Notes: a model not told the origin generated them from the sequence alone. DNA of 55,907 nt from Saccharopolyspora sp. NFXS83 (GCF_026241095.1 NZ_JAPFGB010000039.1:1-55907); one strand, 5' to 3'. Shown: positions 18,975 to 26,988, counted from the stretch's first letter. Numbers and translations are program-made.

Positions 18975-20549
18975 ATGCGAACCGATCCGCCGGTCGAGCG
19001 AAACTCCCGCCGCAGCGACCCCCTCCGCGCCGGTCGGCCGGCGTCGGACCTGGCGACGAGCCCGTTCCGGGCGGATCGGGACCGGGTGTCGAGCTCGGCG
19101 TTCTTCGCGCGCCTCGGCGGCGTGACGCAGGTCGTGAGCCCCAGCGGCTCCGGCATGCTGCTGCACAACCGGCTCACCCACAGCCTGAAGGTGGCGCAGG
19201 TGGCGCGGGCCATCGGCGAGCGGCTGCACGCGGATCCCGACGCGACGGCGGCGATGGACGAGCTCGGCGGTTGCGACTTGGACGTCGTGGAGGCCGCCGG
19301 GCTGGGCCACGACCTCGGGCATCCGCCGTTCGGGCACCTCGGCGAGACCGTGCTGGACCGGATCGCGCGCGTCGACTACGGCTTGCGCGACGGCTTCGAG
19401 GGCAACGCGCAGTCGTTCCGCATCGTCAGCTCGATCGACGTGCGCGGCGACCCGGATGGTTCCGGGGACGGGCTCGACCTCACCGCGGCGGTGCGCGCGG
19501 CGCTGCTGAAGTACCCGTGGACGCGGCTGCACCGCCCGTCCCCGCATCCGCGCGACCTGCGGGTGCCGCCGCGCGGAGCGTCCGAGCCGGACGAAGCGCC
19601 GGGAACGGGTTCGGCGAAGTTCTCCTGCTACGTCACCGAGCTCGACGACATGCGGGACTGCCGCTCGGCGTTCCGCGGTCTGGTCGAGAACTGGCAGCAG
19701 ACCGTCGAGGCGTCCGTGATGGACACGGCCGACGACATCGCCTACGCCATCCACGACCTGGAGGACTTCCACCGGGTCGGCATCCTGCAGCACACCACCG
19801 TCTCCCACGAGTTCACCGAGTGGCTCGGCCACCAGGTGCAGCTGGCCGCGCTGGGCGACGCCGAGCTCGCCCGCACCGAGCACCTGCCGGGCCGGTCGCT
19901 GGAGCGGCTGCGGCGCAGGCTCCACGCGAAGGACTCCTGGATCGCCTCCGACGAGGCCTTTACCCAGGCGGTGAAGAAGGTCGTGGAGGAGCTGGTGAAG
20001 AAGCTCCTGCAAGCGCCGTTCGACCGCTCGAAGCAGGCCGAGCAGGCGGTGGCGGTGTTCTCCGGCGAGTGGACCCGCAGGCTGGTCGAGGGGGTGCGCG
20101 TCGAGCGGCGGCCGACGGTGCGCTCGGGTCACGTGTCGCTGGGCCCAGAGCAGTGGCACGAGGTGCAGGTGCTGAAGTTCGTGCACCGCCGCTTCGTGCT
20201 GCAGCGCCCGGACCTGGCGCTGCACCAGCGAGGCCAGGACCGCCTGCTGACGAAGCTGGTCACGGCGCTGGACTCGTGGTTGATCGACCGCAGCGAGGCG
20301 GCGCGGCTGCCGCACCGCCTCCGCGACCTGTTCGACCGGGCGCGCGAGGAGTTCGGCCACCTGCGCGCGGCGGACCCCGCCGCGCTCTCGCCCGACGGCG
20401 ACCAGATCAGCGGCGAAGACCTGGAGCGCCGCGCCCGCGGCCGGGCGGTGATCGACTTCGTCGCCTCCCTCACCGACGACCAGGCCGCCTCCTTGCTGGA
20501 AGCCCTCTCCGGCCGGACCACCCGCCTGTTCTCGGAGATCTCGATCTGA
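18975..20549 (+). CDS. dgt: Deoxyguanosinetriphosphate triphosphohydrolase-like HD protein
   Basis: 524 residues. Splits dNTPs into deoxynucleoside and triphosphate, controlling dNTP pools. HD-domain ligands in order: H in HNRLTHSLKVAQ, the HD pair in GLGHDLGHPPFGH, and the final D in DTADDIAYAIHDLED. Other family stretches are FEGNAQSFRI and LLKYPWTR. The length suits the actinobacterial form, which lies between E. coli Dgt and shorter paralogues. Start ATG at 18975 is supported by the TAACGT hexamer. It is convergent with the MFS gene with only 7 bp between the stops and no terminator hairpin. Confidence 0.9.
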   Translation: MRTDPPVERNSRRSDPLRAGRPASDLATSPFRADRDRVSSSAFFARLGGVTQVVSPSGSGMLLHNRLTHSLKVAQVARAIGERLHADPDATAAMDELGGCDLDVVEAAGLGHDLGHPPFGHLGETVLDRIARVDYGLRDGFEGNAQSFRIVSSIDVRGDPDGSGDGLDLTAAVRAALLKYPWTRLHRPSPHPRDLRVPPRGASEPDEAPGTGSAKFSCYVTELDDMRDCRSAFRGLVENWQQTVEASVMDTADDIAYAIHDLEDFHRVGILQHTTVSHEFTEWLGHQVQLAALGDAELARTEHLPGRSLERLRRRLHAKDSWIASDEAFTQAVKKVVEELVKKLLQAPFDRSKQAEQAVAVFSGEWTRRLVEGVRVERRPTVRSGHVSLGPEQWHEVQVLKFVHRRFVLQRPDLALHQRGQDRLLTKLVTALDSWLIDRSEAARLPHRLRDLFDRAREEFGHLRAADPAALSPDGDQISGEDLERRARGRAVIDFVASLTDDQAASLLEALSGRTTRLFSEISI

Positions 20550-20556
20550 GGACCGG

Positions 20557-21858
20557 TCAGGCCGACGCGGGGGCGGGATCGTCGGTGAGGCCCTTGCGGA
20601 ACGTCTCGGCCAGCAGGTAGCTGGAGCCGAACGAGATCAGGCACAGCACCACCACGTATCCGGCGATGGCCATCGACGACCCGGTCCAGCCGTAGAGGGC
20701 GGTGCAGATCATCGGTGCCAGCCCGCCGCCGAGGATCGCCGCTAGCTGGTAGGCGAGCGAGGCGCCGCTGTAGCGGAAGCGGGTGCTGAACAGTTCGGAG
20801 AAGTACGCCGACTGCGGCCCGTACACCGCGGTCCGGCACACCTGCACGACGATGCCGCCGAGCAGGAACAACATGATCGAGCCGCTGTCGACCAGCAGGA
20901 AGTACGGCACCGCGAACACCGCCAGCCCGGCCATGCCCGCCATCGACATACCGCGCCGTCCGATGCGGTCCGACAGCAGGCCGAACGCCAGCATCAACGG
21001 GATGTCGACGAAGCTCAGCAGCGCGTTCGCGTTCAGGATCGAGGTCCGCTCGTAGCCGAGGGAGTTCGTCGTGTAGGCGACGATCCAGGTGGTGCCCACG
21101 TAGAAGGTCGCGTTGGTGGCGAGGAAGGACCCGGCGGCCAGCGCCACCACGCGCGGGTGTTCGCGCAGCACGTCGAGCACCGGGGTGCGGGTGTGGCGCT
21201 GCTGCCGCGCGGCCCGCTCGAACACGGGGCTCTCGCTGATCCGCAGCCGGATGACGAACCCGACGACGATGAGCAGCGCGCTGCACAGGAACGGCACCCG
21301 CCAGCCCCAGGCGAGGAACTCGGCTTCGGTCAGACCCGCCGACAGCGCCGAGAACGTGAGGTTGCCCAGCAGCAACCCGGCGGGCACCCCGATCTGCGGC
21401 CAGCTGCCGTAGAAGCCGCGCCGGTGCGCCGGGGCGTGTTCCACGGCCATCAGCGCCGCGCCGCCCCATTCACCGCCGACGCCGATCCCCTGGGCGAACC
21501 GCAACACCGTGAGCAGCAGCGGAGCGGCCACGCCGATCGTGCCGTAGGTCGGCAGCACGCCCATCAGGACGGTCGCGAGCCCCATCAGCAGCAGGGAGGC
21601 GACCAGCACGGGTTTGCGGCCGTGGCGATCACCGAGGTGCGCGAACAGGACGCCGCCCAGCGGCCGGGCGATGAACCCGACGGCGAAGGTCGCGAAGGCG
21701 GCGACGGTGCCCGCGACCGGTTCGAACTCGGGGAAGAACAACCGGTTGAACACCAGCGCGGCGGCGGTGCCGTAGATGAAGAAGTCGAACCACTCGATGG
21801 TCGTGCCGATCAGCCCGGCCGCCGCGACCCGGCGAGCGCTGGAGGGGGGAGGAGCCAT
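20557..21858 (-). CDS. MFS transporter, metabolite:H+ symporter (MHS) family
   Basis: 433 residues with 12 predicted membrane spans. The loop between spans 2 and 3 has FAHLGDRHGRKPVL (MFS motif A), repeated in degenerate form as LLSDRIGRRGMSMAG in the second half. N-terminal EWFDFFIYGTAAALVFNRLFFPE and GEWGGAALMAVEHAPAHRRGFYGS are landmarks of the MHS group, whose members carry shikimate, citrate, proline or betaine with protons. The exact substrate is not evident. Its upstream region has an inverted repeat and it is divergent from the acVLRF1 gene. Confidence 0.88.
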   Translation of the reverse strand: MAPPPSSARRVAAAGLIGTTIEWFDFFIYGTAAALVFNRLFFPEFEPVAGTVAAFATFAVGFIARPLGGVLFAHLGDRHGRKPVLVASLLLMGLATVLMGVLPTYGTIGVAAPLLLTVLRFAQGIGVGGEWGGAALMAVEHAPAHRRGFYGSWPQIGVPAGLLLGNLTFSALSAGLTEAEFLAWGWRVPFLCSALLIVVGFVIRLRISESPVFERAARQQRHTRTPVLDVLREHPRVVALAAGSFLATNATFYVGTTWIVAYTTNSLGYERTSILNANALLSFVDIPLMLAFGLLSDRIGRRGMSMAGMAGLAVFAVPYFLLVDSGSIMLFLLGGIVVQVCRTAVYGPQSAYFSELFSTRFRYSGASLAYQLAAILGGGLAPMICTALYGWTGSSMAIAGYVVVLCLISFGSSYLLAETFRKGLTDDPAPASA

Positions 21859-21896
21859 CGCGACGCGCCCTTCGCGGAGTGTGCGTTCCAGATAAC

Positions 21897-21921
21897 TAAC
21901 GCTGTAAGTTCGAGCACGTTA
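21897..21921. promoter_or_regulatory. Inverted repeat upstream of the MFS gene
   Basis: TAACG (21897-21901) and CGTTA (21917-21921) are separated by 15 bp in the A/T-richer part of the divergent gap between the MFS gene and acVLRF1. It may be a regulator site. Short arms make chance occurrence possible. Confidence 0.3.
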
Positions 21922-22021
21922 ATGAGGCGGCGACCACCGGGGCAAGAGCGTGGGAGGAAAAAATCCGGCACTGCGCCGAATGCCCGCCGCCGCGAGCGCC
22001 CGCGCGTGCTGGGATGGGGAC

Positions 22022-22690
22022 ATGCGAGGCAGGGAACTGGCCGGAGGTGGACGCGCGGTCCCGGTGCCGCCGGAGCGGCTGGCGGGCTGGTTCGAGCGGT
22101 TCGGCACCCGCCACGGCGGCATCGCGCGCACCGAACTCGCCGCGCGGCGCGTGGTGGTCACCGCCACCGACGGCGCCACCGCGGTCGTGGAGGTGCCGTT
22201 CGAGGAACTGCCCGGCCCGCACGGCGAGCGCCCCGGGCTCGCGGTCGACCCGCTCGTCGAGCACGTGCGCGCGCCGCGGCGGATCGGGCTCGTGCTGGTG
22301 CGCCTCGGCGCGCACAGCGTCGGGATCGCCCGAGCGGGCACCGTCGAGGTCTCCTCCACCGGCCGGCACCTCGTGCACGGCCGGAACAAGGCGGGCGGGC
22401 AGTCCCAGCAGCGGTTCGCCCGGCGCCGCGAAGGCCAGGCGCGGCGCTCGCTGGAATCCGCCGCTGCCGACGTCGCGCGCGTGCTGCTGCCCGAACGCGA
22501 CCGGCTCGACGCCGTGGTGCTCGGCGGCGACCGCCGGGCGCTGGAGGCGTTGCGCGCCGAGCCGAGGCTGCGCGACCTGCTGGCCGGCGCCGAACCTCGC
22601 GTGCTCGACGTCCCCGAGCCCCGCCGCACGATCCTCGACGACGCCGCCGAACGTGCGATCGCCGTCGAGGTCCGGATCCACGAGACGTGA
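22022..22690 (+). CDS. acVLRF1-family peptidyl-tRNA hydrolase (Vms1-like release factor)
   Basis: 222 residues from the ATG at 22022; an upstream in-frame codon at 21950 is less likely. The family is the bacterial counterpart of Vms1/ANKZF1, which cut nascent chains from tRNA on stalled large ribosomal subunits. The key element is GGQ at residues 125-127 within RNKAGGQSQQRFARRREGQ, comparable to the eRF1-type GGQ loop, followed by an arginine-rich helix. The C-terminal part (LDAVVLGGDRRALEALRAEPRLRDLLAG) is the usual alpha/beta end of the domain. It lies directly upstream of the ABC-F gene and its leader, on the same strand, so two ribosome-associated genes are neighbours. Confidence 0.85.
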   Translation: MRGRELAGGGRAVPVPPERLAGWFERFGTRHGGIARTELAARRVVVTATDGATAVVEVPFEELPGPHGERPGLAVDPLVEHVRAPRRIGLVLVRLGAHSVGIARAGTVEVSSTGRHLVHGRNKAGGQSQQRFARRREGQARRSLESAAADVARVLLPERDRLDAVVLGGDRRALEALRAEPRLRDLLAGAEPRVLDVPEPRRTILDDAAERAIAVEVRIHET

Positions 22691-22740
22691 CCACCGGTCG
22701 CTCGTGGCGGAGTGCACGCCGGTGACGGGGAACCGCCCGC

Positions 22741-22746
22741 TACACT
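22741..22746 (+). promoter_or_regulatory. Predicted leaderless promoter (-10 TACACT) of the ABC-F leader
   Basis: TACACT ends 6 nt before the GTG at 22753, so the transcript would begin with the leader peptide codons. The -35 region is not clear. Confidence 0.5.
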
Positions 22747-22752
22747 GGGGTC

Positions 22753-22833
22753 GTGGTGAGCAAGCGCGCAACGAAGAAGTGCGCGGCGAAACTCCGCCTG
22801 CGAGGGCCGCGCACAACCGTCTCCGCTGATTAG
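22753..22833 (+). CDS. Leader peptide of the ABC-F gene, 26 codons
   Basis: GTG-GTG start, stop TAG at 22831-22833. The peptide begins VVSKRATKKCAAKLRLR and is strongly basic (8 of 26 Lys/Arg). It has no ribosome binding site but a -10 hexamer 6 nt upstream. Its codons 9-12 and 18-21 contain the two arms of a perfect 9-bp stem (GTGCGCGGC at 22779-22787, GCCGCGCAC at 22806-22814), so movement of the ribosome decides whether that stem can form. Small upstream ORFs of this kind precede drug-inducible ABC-F genes in other Gram-positive bacteria. Expression has not been shown here. Confidence 0.6.
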   Translation: MVSKRATKKCAAKLRLRGPRTTVSAD

Positions 22834-22890
22834 CGGCGACGTTCTCGGCCCATCCGATTCCGGCCGTCACCGGCCTGCGGTGGGCTTTTT
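22779..22890 (+). promoter_or_regulatory. Attenuator-like RNA upstream of the ABC-F gene
   Basis: Three successive hairpins. P1: 9-bp perfect stem 22779-22787/22806-22814. P2: CCGCT (22823-22827) with AGCGG (22832-22836), spanning the leader stop, extended by GTC/GAC. P3: a terminator, GCCCATCCG (22848-22856) pairing with CGGTGGGC (22878-22885, one bulged T), followed by TTTTT (22886-22890). An alternative pairing exists between GGGCCG (22804-22809, in P1) and CGGCCC (22846-22851, which includes the 5' end of the terminator stem). A ribosome held on the early leader would block P1, free GGGCCG and prevent termination. This is a folding inference from base complementarity. Confidence 0.6.
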
Positions 22891-22928
22891 CGTGAACTCG
22901 CTCGACCACTACGTCTTCGGAGCCTTCC

Positions 22929-24557
22929 TTGATCTCTGCCACGGGCCTTGAACTGCGCGCGGGTTCGCGCATCCTGCTCTCCGGCGCCACGCTGCGCGTG
23001 CAGCCCGGTGACCGCGTCGGCCTCGTCGGCCGCAACGGTGCGGGCAAGACGACCACGCTGCGCGTGCTCGCCGGTGAAGGCGAGCCCTACGCCGGTGAGC
23101 TCATCCGCCGCGGCGAACTCGGCTACCTGCCGCAGGACCCGCGCGAAGGGGACCTGTCGGTCTCCGCGAAGGAGCGGGTGCTGTCCGCCCGCGGTCTCGA
23201 CAAGCTGCTGCGCGACATGGAGAAGGCGCAGACCGAGATGGCCGAGCTGGCCGACGACCGCCAGCGCGACAAGGCCATCAACCGCTACGGCAAGCTGGAG
23301 GAGCGGTTCTCCGCTCGCGGCGGCTACGCGGCCGAGAGCGAAGCGGGCCGGATCTGCTCCAACCTCGGGTTGGCCGATCGCATCCTCGAACAGCCGCTGC
23401 AGACGCTCTCCGGTGGTCAGCGCAGGCGCGTCGAGCTCGCCCGCATCCTGTTCGCCGCCTCCGAATCGGGCCCCGGCGGCAGGTCGGCGACGACGCTGCT
23501 GCTCGACGAGCCGACGAACCACCTCGACGCCGACTCCATCAACTGGCTGCGCGAATTCCTGCGCTCCCACGACGGCGGCCTCGTGGTCATCAGCCACGAC
23601 GTGGAACTGCTGGCCGACGTGGTGAACAAGGTCTGGTTCCTGGACGCGGTCCGCGGCGAGGCCGACGTCTACAACATGGACTGGAAGCGTTACCAGGAGG
23701 CGCGGGCCTCCGACGAGAAGCGCCGCCGCCGGGAACGCGCCAACGCCGAGAAGAAGGCCTCCGTGCTCATGGCGCAGGCCGACAAGATGCGCGCCAAGGC
23801 CACCAAGGCCGTTGCCGCGCAGAACATGGCCCGCCGCGCGGAGAAGCTCGTCAACGACCTGGAAGACGAGCAGGTCGACGACAAGGTCGCCAAGATCCGC
23901 TTCCCCGATCCCGCGCCCTGCGGGCGGACCCCGCTGACCGCGAGCGGGCTGTCGAAGTCTTACGGCTCGCTGGAGATCTTCAGCGGCGTGGACCTGGCGG
24001 TGGACCGGGGCGCCAAGGTCGTGGTGCTCGGTCTCAACGGTGCGGGCAAGACCACGCTGCTGCGCCTGCTCGGTGGCATGGAGGAGCCCGACGCGGGCGG
24101 CATGGTCCCCGGTCACGGCCTGCGCGTGGGCTACTACGCGCAGGAGCACGAGACCCTCGACCACGACGCCAGCGTGTGGTCGAACATCCGCAGCGCCGCC
24201 CCCGACACCCCGGAGCAGCAGCTGCGCACCCTGCTCGGCACCTTCTTGTTCCGAGGGGAGCAGCTCGACCAGCCCGCAGGCACGCTCTCCGGCGGTGAGA
24301 AGACCCGGCTGGCGCTCGCGGGCCTGGTCTCCAGTGCGGCGAACGTGCTGCTGCTCGACGAACCGACGAACAACCTCGACCCCGCCAGCCGCGAACAAGT
24401 CCTCGATGCGCTGCGCAGTTTCAGCGGAGCGGTCGTCCTGGTCACGCACGATCCCGGTGCCGTGGAGGCGTTGGAGCCGGAACGGGTGATCCTGTTGCCT
24501 GACGGGACCGAGGACCACTGGTCGGCTGATTACTTGGAGCTAGTGCAACTCGCCTGA
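22929..24557 (+). CDS. ABC-F family translation/ribosome-protection ATPase
   Basis: 542 residues with two ABC domains and no membrane segment. First domain: Walker A GRNGAGKTT (34-42), signature LSGGQRRRVELA, Walker B LLLDEPTNHLD, H-loop VISHD. Second: GLNGAGKTT, LSGGEKTRLALAG, LLLDEPTNNLD, VTHDP. Between them is the long, very basic linker (EKRRRRERANAEKKASVLMAQADKMRAKATKAVAAQNMARRAEK) that enters the ribosomal E site and touches P-site tRNA. Start is TTG at 22929 with GGAG 6 nt upstream. M. tuberculosis Rv1473, a WhiB7-regulon gene linked to macrolide tolerance, looks like the closest known relative in context. The leader and terminator upstream suggest drug-inducible control. Confidence 0.9.
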   Translation: MISATGLELRAGSRILLSGATLRVQPGDRVGLVGRNGAGKTTTLRVLAGEGEPYAGELIRRGELGYLPQDPREGDLSVSAKERVLSARGLDKLLRDMEKAQTEMAELADDRQRDKAINRYGKLEERFSARGGYAAESEAGRICSNLGLADRILEQPLQTLSGGQRRRVELARILFAASESGPGGRSATTLLLDEPTNHLDADSINWLREFLRSHDGGLVVISHDVELLADVVNKVWFLDAVRGEADVYNMDWKRYQEARASDEKRRRRERANAEKKASVLMAQADKMRAKATKAVAAQNMARRAEKLVNDLEDEQVDDKVAKIRFPDPAPCGRTPLTASGLSKSYGSLEIFSGVDLAVDRGAKVVVLGLNGAGKTTLLRLLGGMEEPDAGGMVPGHGLRVGYYAQEHETLDHDASVWSNIRSAAPDTPEQQLRTLLGTFLFRGEQLDQPAGTLSGGEKTRLALAGLVSSAANVLLLDEPTNNLDPASREQVLDALRSFSGAVVLVTHDPGAVEALEPERVILLPDGTEDHWSADYLELVQLA

Positions 24558-24886
24558 CGAGTGGTTTTTCCCACCCCGCGGCTCTTGTAACGGATCACGA
24601 CCTGCTGCGACGACCGGTCGTCACCGTCGGCGAGCGGCGGCTGATCTCTCTCCGTAACAACGCTCTGAACAGCGAAAATGCTGTGGGATGGCGGTCTTCA
24701 CCGCCGGATGTCGCGAGTCGGCTAGACCGATCGGTCGAGCGCATTCCGGTGATCGCAGCCTCTCGATCTCAACCGTTGGGCGATCTTTTTGCATGATCGC
24801 CTGGCGTTTACGGCCGTCCTGTTCGATCATTGCGACGACAGGGGTCGCGAGCGGCCCGACCTGTTCGGAGGGAAGGCGGGGACACT
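24558..24886. promoter_or_regulatory. 329-bp intergenic region with several palindromes
   Basis: No gene is seen. It has two perfect palindromes: GACGACCGGTCGTC (24609-24622) and GACCGATCGGTC (24725-24736). There are also two hairpins: ACAGC/GCTGT (24669-24684) and GGCGGT-CTTC-ACCGCC (24690-24705). The GACCG-centred palindromes resemble operators of TetR-type repressors. Base composition is less G/C-rich than in the genes, and the start of the small HTH gene follows. This is a likely promoter/control region, with the regulator unknown. Confidence 0.5.
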
Positions 24887-25096
24887 GTGGCTGACCTGAA
24901 GAAGGGTGCGCGAATTACAGGGAGCGCCCGGGACAAGCTTGCCAGTGACCTGAAGAAGAAATACGAGAAGGGAGCGAGCATTCGCGCCCTTGCCGAGGCG
25001 ACCGGGCGTTCCTACGGGTTCGTGCACCGGGTGCTGAGCGAGTCGGGCGTGCAGCTGCGCGGCCGTGGGGGTGCGACGCGTACCAAGAAGAAGTGA
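24887..25096 (+). CDS. Small helix-turn-helix protein, 69 residues
   Basis: Basic protein with a central HTH: KYEKGASIRALAEATGRSYGFVHRVLSESGV, in which SIRALAEATGRS is helix-turn and YGFVHRVL the recognition helix. Both ends are lysine/arginine-rich (MADLKKGAR; GGATRTKKK). Start is GTG at 24887 with GGAGGGAAGG upstream; the in-frame start at 24830 lacks support. Proteins of this type are widespread in actinobacteria; M. tuberculosis Rv1473A, next to the ABC-F gene Rv1473, is the likely counterpart. Its targets are unknown. The long structured region before it suggests it is itself regulated. Confidence 0.85.
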   Translation: MADLKKGARITGSARDKLASDLKKKYEKGASIRALAEATGRSYGFVHRVLSESGVQLRGRGGATRTKKK

Positions 25097-25210
25097 CTCG
25101 GCGGGCATGATCGGTTCGATGCGCTCCGTTTTCGACCGGCGGGTAACGTCTTGCGCGATTCCCGTCCGGTCAACGCAGAACTGATGGAGGCCCGCTTGGA
25201 GCAGTCGAGG

Positions 25211-26002
25211 ATGGACGCCGACCTTCTGGACCGTGGCGGTGTGGGGCTCACGGTCCAGGGTCGGCGCGCCACCATCACACTCGATCGCCCGGACAAGCTC
25301 AACGCGCAGACGCCGGTGACGTGGGCGGCGCTGCGCGAGATCGGCCAGTCCCTGGACCCGGAAGTGCGGGTCGTGGTGGTGCGCGGCCGGGGGCGCGCGT
25401 TCTCCGCCGGACTGGACAAGAGGTTGTTCGGGGTCGATGACGTCGACGGTGCACCCGGCCTGATGTCGCTGGTGCAGCGTCCGACCGAAGAGGCCGACGC
25501 CGACATCGCCACCTTCCAGCAGGGGTTCAGCTGGTTGCGCGAGCCGGACCGGGTCACCATCGCTGCCGTGCAGGGGCACGCCATCGGTGCGGGGTTCCAG
25601 CTCGCGCTGGCCTGCGACCTGCGCGTGCTCACCGAGGACGCGAAGCTGCGGATGGCCGAGACCGGGCTGGGCCTGGTTCCGGACCTCGGCGGCACGTTGC
25701 CGCTGGTGCGCGCTGTCGGCTACGCGCGTGCGGTGGAGATCTGCGTGACCGGCCGGGACGTGACGGCAGAGGAAGCGCAGCGGATCGGTCTGGCGAACTC
25801 GGTGGTCGCCGCCGACGAACTGGACTCGGCGGTGGATCGCCTGGTGGAAGCGGTGAACGCGCCGCCGGAGGGCGCGGTGCGCGAAACGCTGGCGCTGCTG
25901 GCCCAGGCCGATGAGGTCGTGGATCCGGAGCAGCAGCTCGCCGCGGAACGTGCCGCGCAGATCCGGCGGATCGCGGAGCTCGCAGGCCTGCTCGGCGGTT
26001 GA
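25211..26002 (+). CDS. Enoyl-CoA hydratase/isomerase (crotonase) family protein
   Basis: 263 residues from ATG at 25211, preceded by GGAG at a good distance; earlier in-frame starts (TTG 25151, ATG 25184) are possible. Crotonase fold: N-terminal ATITLDRPDKLNAQ, first oxyanion-hole strand GRAFSAGLDKRLFG, second GHAIGAGFQLALACDLRV, then MAETGLGLVPDLGGTLPLVRAVG. One of the two acidic residues of classical hydratases is an Asp in VPDLGGT, so the exact reaction (hydration, isomerisation or other acyl-CoA chemistry) is open. In M. tuberculosis echA12 (Rv1472) sits beside the ABC-F gene, though in a different order. Confidence 0.85.
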   Translation: MDADLLDRGGVGLTVQGRRATITLDRPDKLNAQTPVTWAALREIGQSLDPEVRVVVVRGRGRAFSAGLDKRLFGVDDVDGAPGLMSLVQRPTEEADADIATFQQGFSWLREPDRVTIAAVQGHAIGAGFQLALACDLRVLTEDAKLRMAETGLGLVPDLGGTLPLVRAVGYARAVEICVTGRDVTAEEAQRIGLANSVVAADELDSAVDRLVEAVNAPPEGAVRETLALLAQADEVVDPEQQLAAERAAQIRRIAELAGLLGG

Positions 26003-26026
26003 TCCGCCGACGCGCTCGTACTTCTC

Positions 26027-26063
26027 CCGAAGCCGGTCCCGCTGTTCGCGGGACCGGCTTCGG
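26027..26063. terminator. Bidirectional intrinsic terminator
   Basis: Perfect 16-bp stem (26027-26042 with 26048-26063, core GAAGCCGGTCCCGC) with a TGTTC loop, between the convergent enoyl-CoA hydratase and SIS genes. A short TGGTTTC follows on the plus strand. Confidence 0.9.
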
Positions 26064-26073
26064 TGGTTTCGGC

Positions 26074-26877
26074 TCAGGTCAAGCCCGGAACCCGCGCTCC
26101 GTAGTGCGCGAGGTTGGCCTTGTTCGCTTCGTCGCCGCCGATGGTGTTGGCGCTGCGCCACACCGGGAGCTCCACGCCCTCCCGCTGCGCGGCGTCGTGC
26201 AGCTCCACCAGCAGCATGTTCCACAGGTAGGCGTTGGCCAGCGAGGACAGCGGCGCGGTGACGGGTGCGGCGGGCGGATAGCTGGCGTCGCCGCCGGGGA
26301 CCAGCGTGTCCAGCACGATCCCGGCCTGCGCCGCGAGCGTGGTGCCCGCCCGCAGCGGGGCGTCCGCGCTGGCCAGCGGCGAGGTGACGGCGATGACCGT
26401 GGAGCCGGCGGCGGAGGCGGTGGCGGCGAGTTCGACCGGGTACGGGTTCACCCCGGAGTTGGAGAACACGACCAGCGCGTCCCTGCCACCGCGGAACGCG
26501 GCCTCGTCGAGCACCCGCGCGGCGAGACCGCTGGTGCGTTCGGTGGCGGTGGAGGCCACCGCTCCGTGCAGCGGCAGCAGGTCCGGGTGGTAGAGCGGGC
26601 GCACCGCGGCGAGGCCGCCGGCCCGGTAGAAGGACTCCATGACTCCGGCGAGCGAGTGCCCGGCGCCGGCGGTGAACACCAGGCCGTCCTCGCGCACGCA
26701 GCCGATCAGCGCTCGGGCGGCGTCGTGCAGCGCCGCCACGTTGTGCTCGCCGATCTTGCGCAGGTGGGCGAGGGTGGGTTCGGCGTGGTGCGGTCCGGTC
26801 ACGGCCGGTGTCGGAGCCGGGGCCGGTGGAGCGGGTGCTGCGGTGTCGGTTCGGCCGGTGTCGGGATTGTCGGGCAT
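26074..26877 (-). CDS. SIS-domain (sugar isomerase fold) protein
   Basis: 267 residues. SIS domains bind phosphosugars and occur in isomerases, transferases and regulators. Visible elements: AGAGHSLAGVMESFYRAGGLA (first phosphate-binding turn), VVFSNSGVNPYPVELA with the SNSG motif, and STVIAVTSPLAS. The N-terminus is a Pro/Ala-rich stretch of about 30 residues. The C-terminus LHDAAQREGVELPVWRSANTIGGDEANKANLAHYGARVPGL is typical of the SIS group with a conserved N..G..N end. No other sugar gene is nearby. A convincing promoter lies 35-65 bp upstream, and a TetR regulator is divergent from it. Confidence 0.85.
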   Translation of the reverse strand: MPDNPDTGRTDTAAPAPPAPAPTPAVTGPHHAEPTLAHLRKIGEHNVAALHDAARALIGCVREDGLVFTAGAGHSLAGVMESFYRAGGLAAVRPLYHPDLLPLHGAVASTATERTSGLAARVLDEAAFRGGRDALVVFSNSGVNPYPVELAATASAAGSTVIAVTSPLASADAPLRAGTTLAAQAGIVLDTLVPGGDASYPPAAPVTAPLSSLANAYLWNMLLVELHDAAQREGVELPVWRSANTIGGDEANKANLAHYGARVPGLT

Positions 26878-26915
26878 GCGTGGACTCCTGGGTGCGAACT
26901 GCGGAACTCTGCCGG

Positions 26916-26943
26916 TCTATACCAGTCACGGGTGTGACGGCAA
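26916..26943 (-). promoter_or_regulatory. Promoter of the SIS gene
   Basis: Reading leftward: -35 TTGCCG (26943-26938), 16-bp spacer, -10 TATAGA (26921-26916). This places the transcript start about 30 nt before the ATG at 26877. It is the best -35/-10 pair I see in the window. Confidence 0.6.
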
Positions 26944-26988
26944 CCAACGATTTCCGCGGGGCGCGCCGTCGTGTTGATCGCGAGGCGG

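Noticed and set aside
22830-24518. 562-codon minus-strand open frame opposite the ABC-F gene
   Set aside because: Long only because high GC removes stop codons; the ABC-F gene on the other strand has every expected motif.
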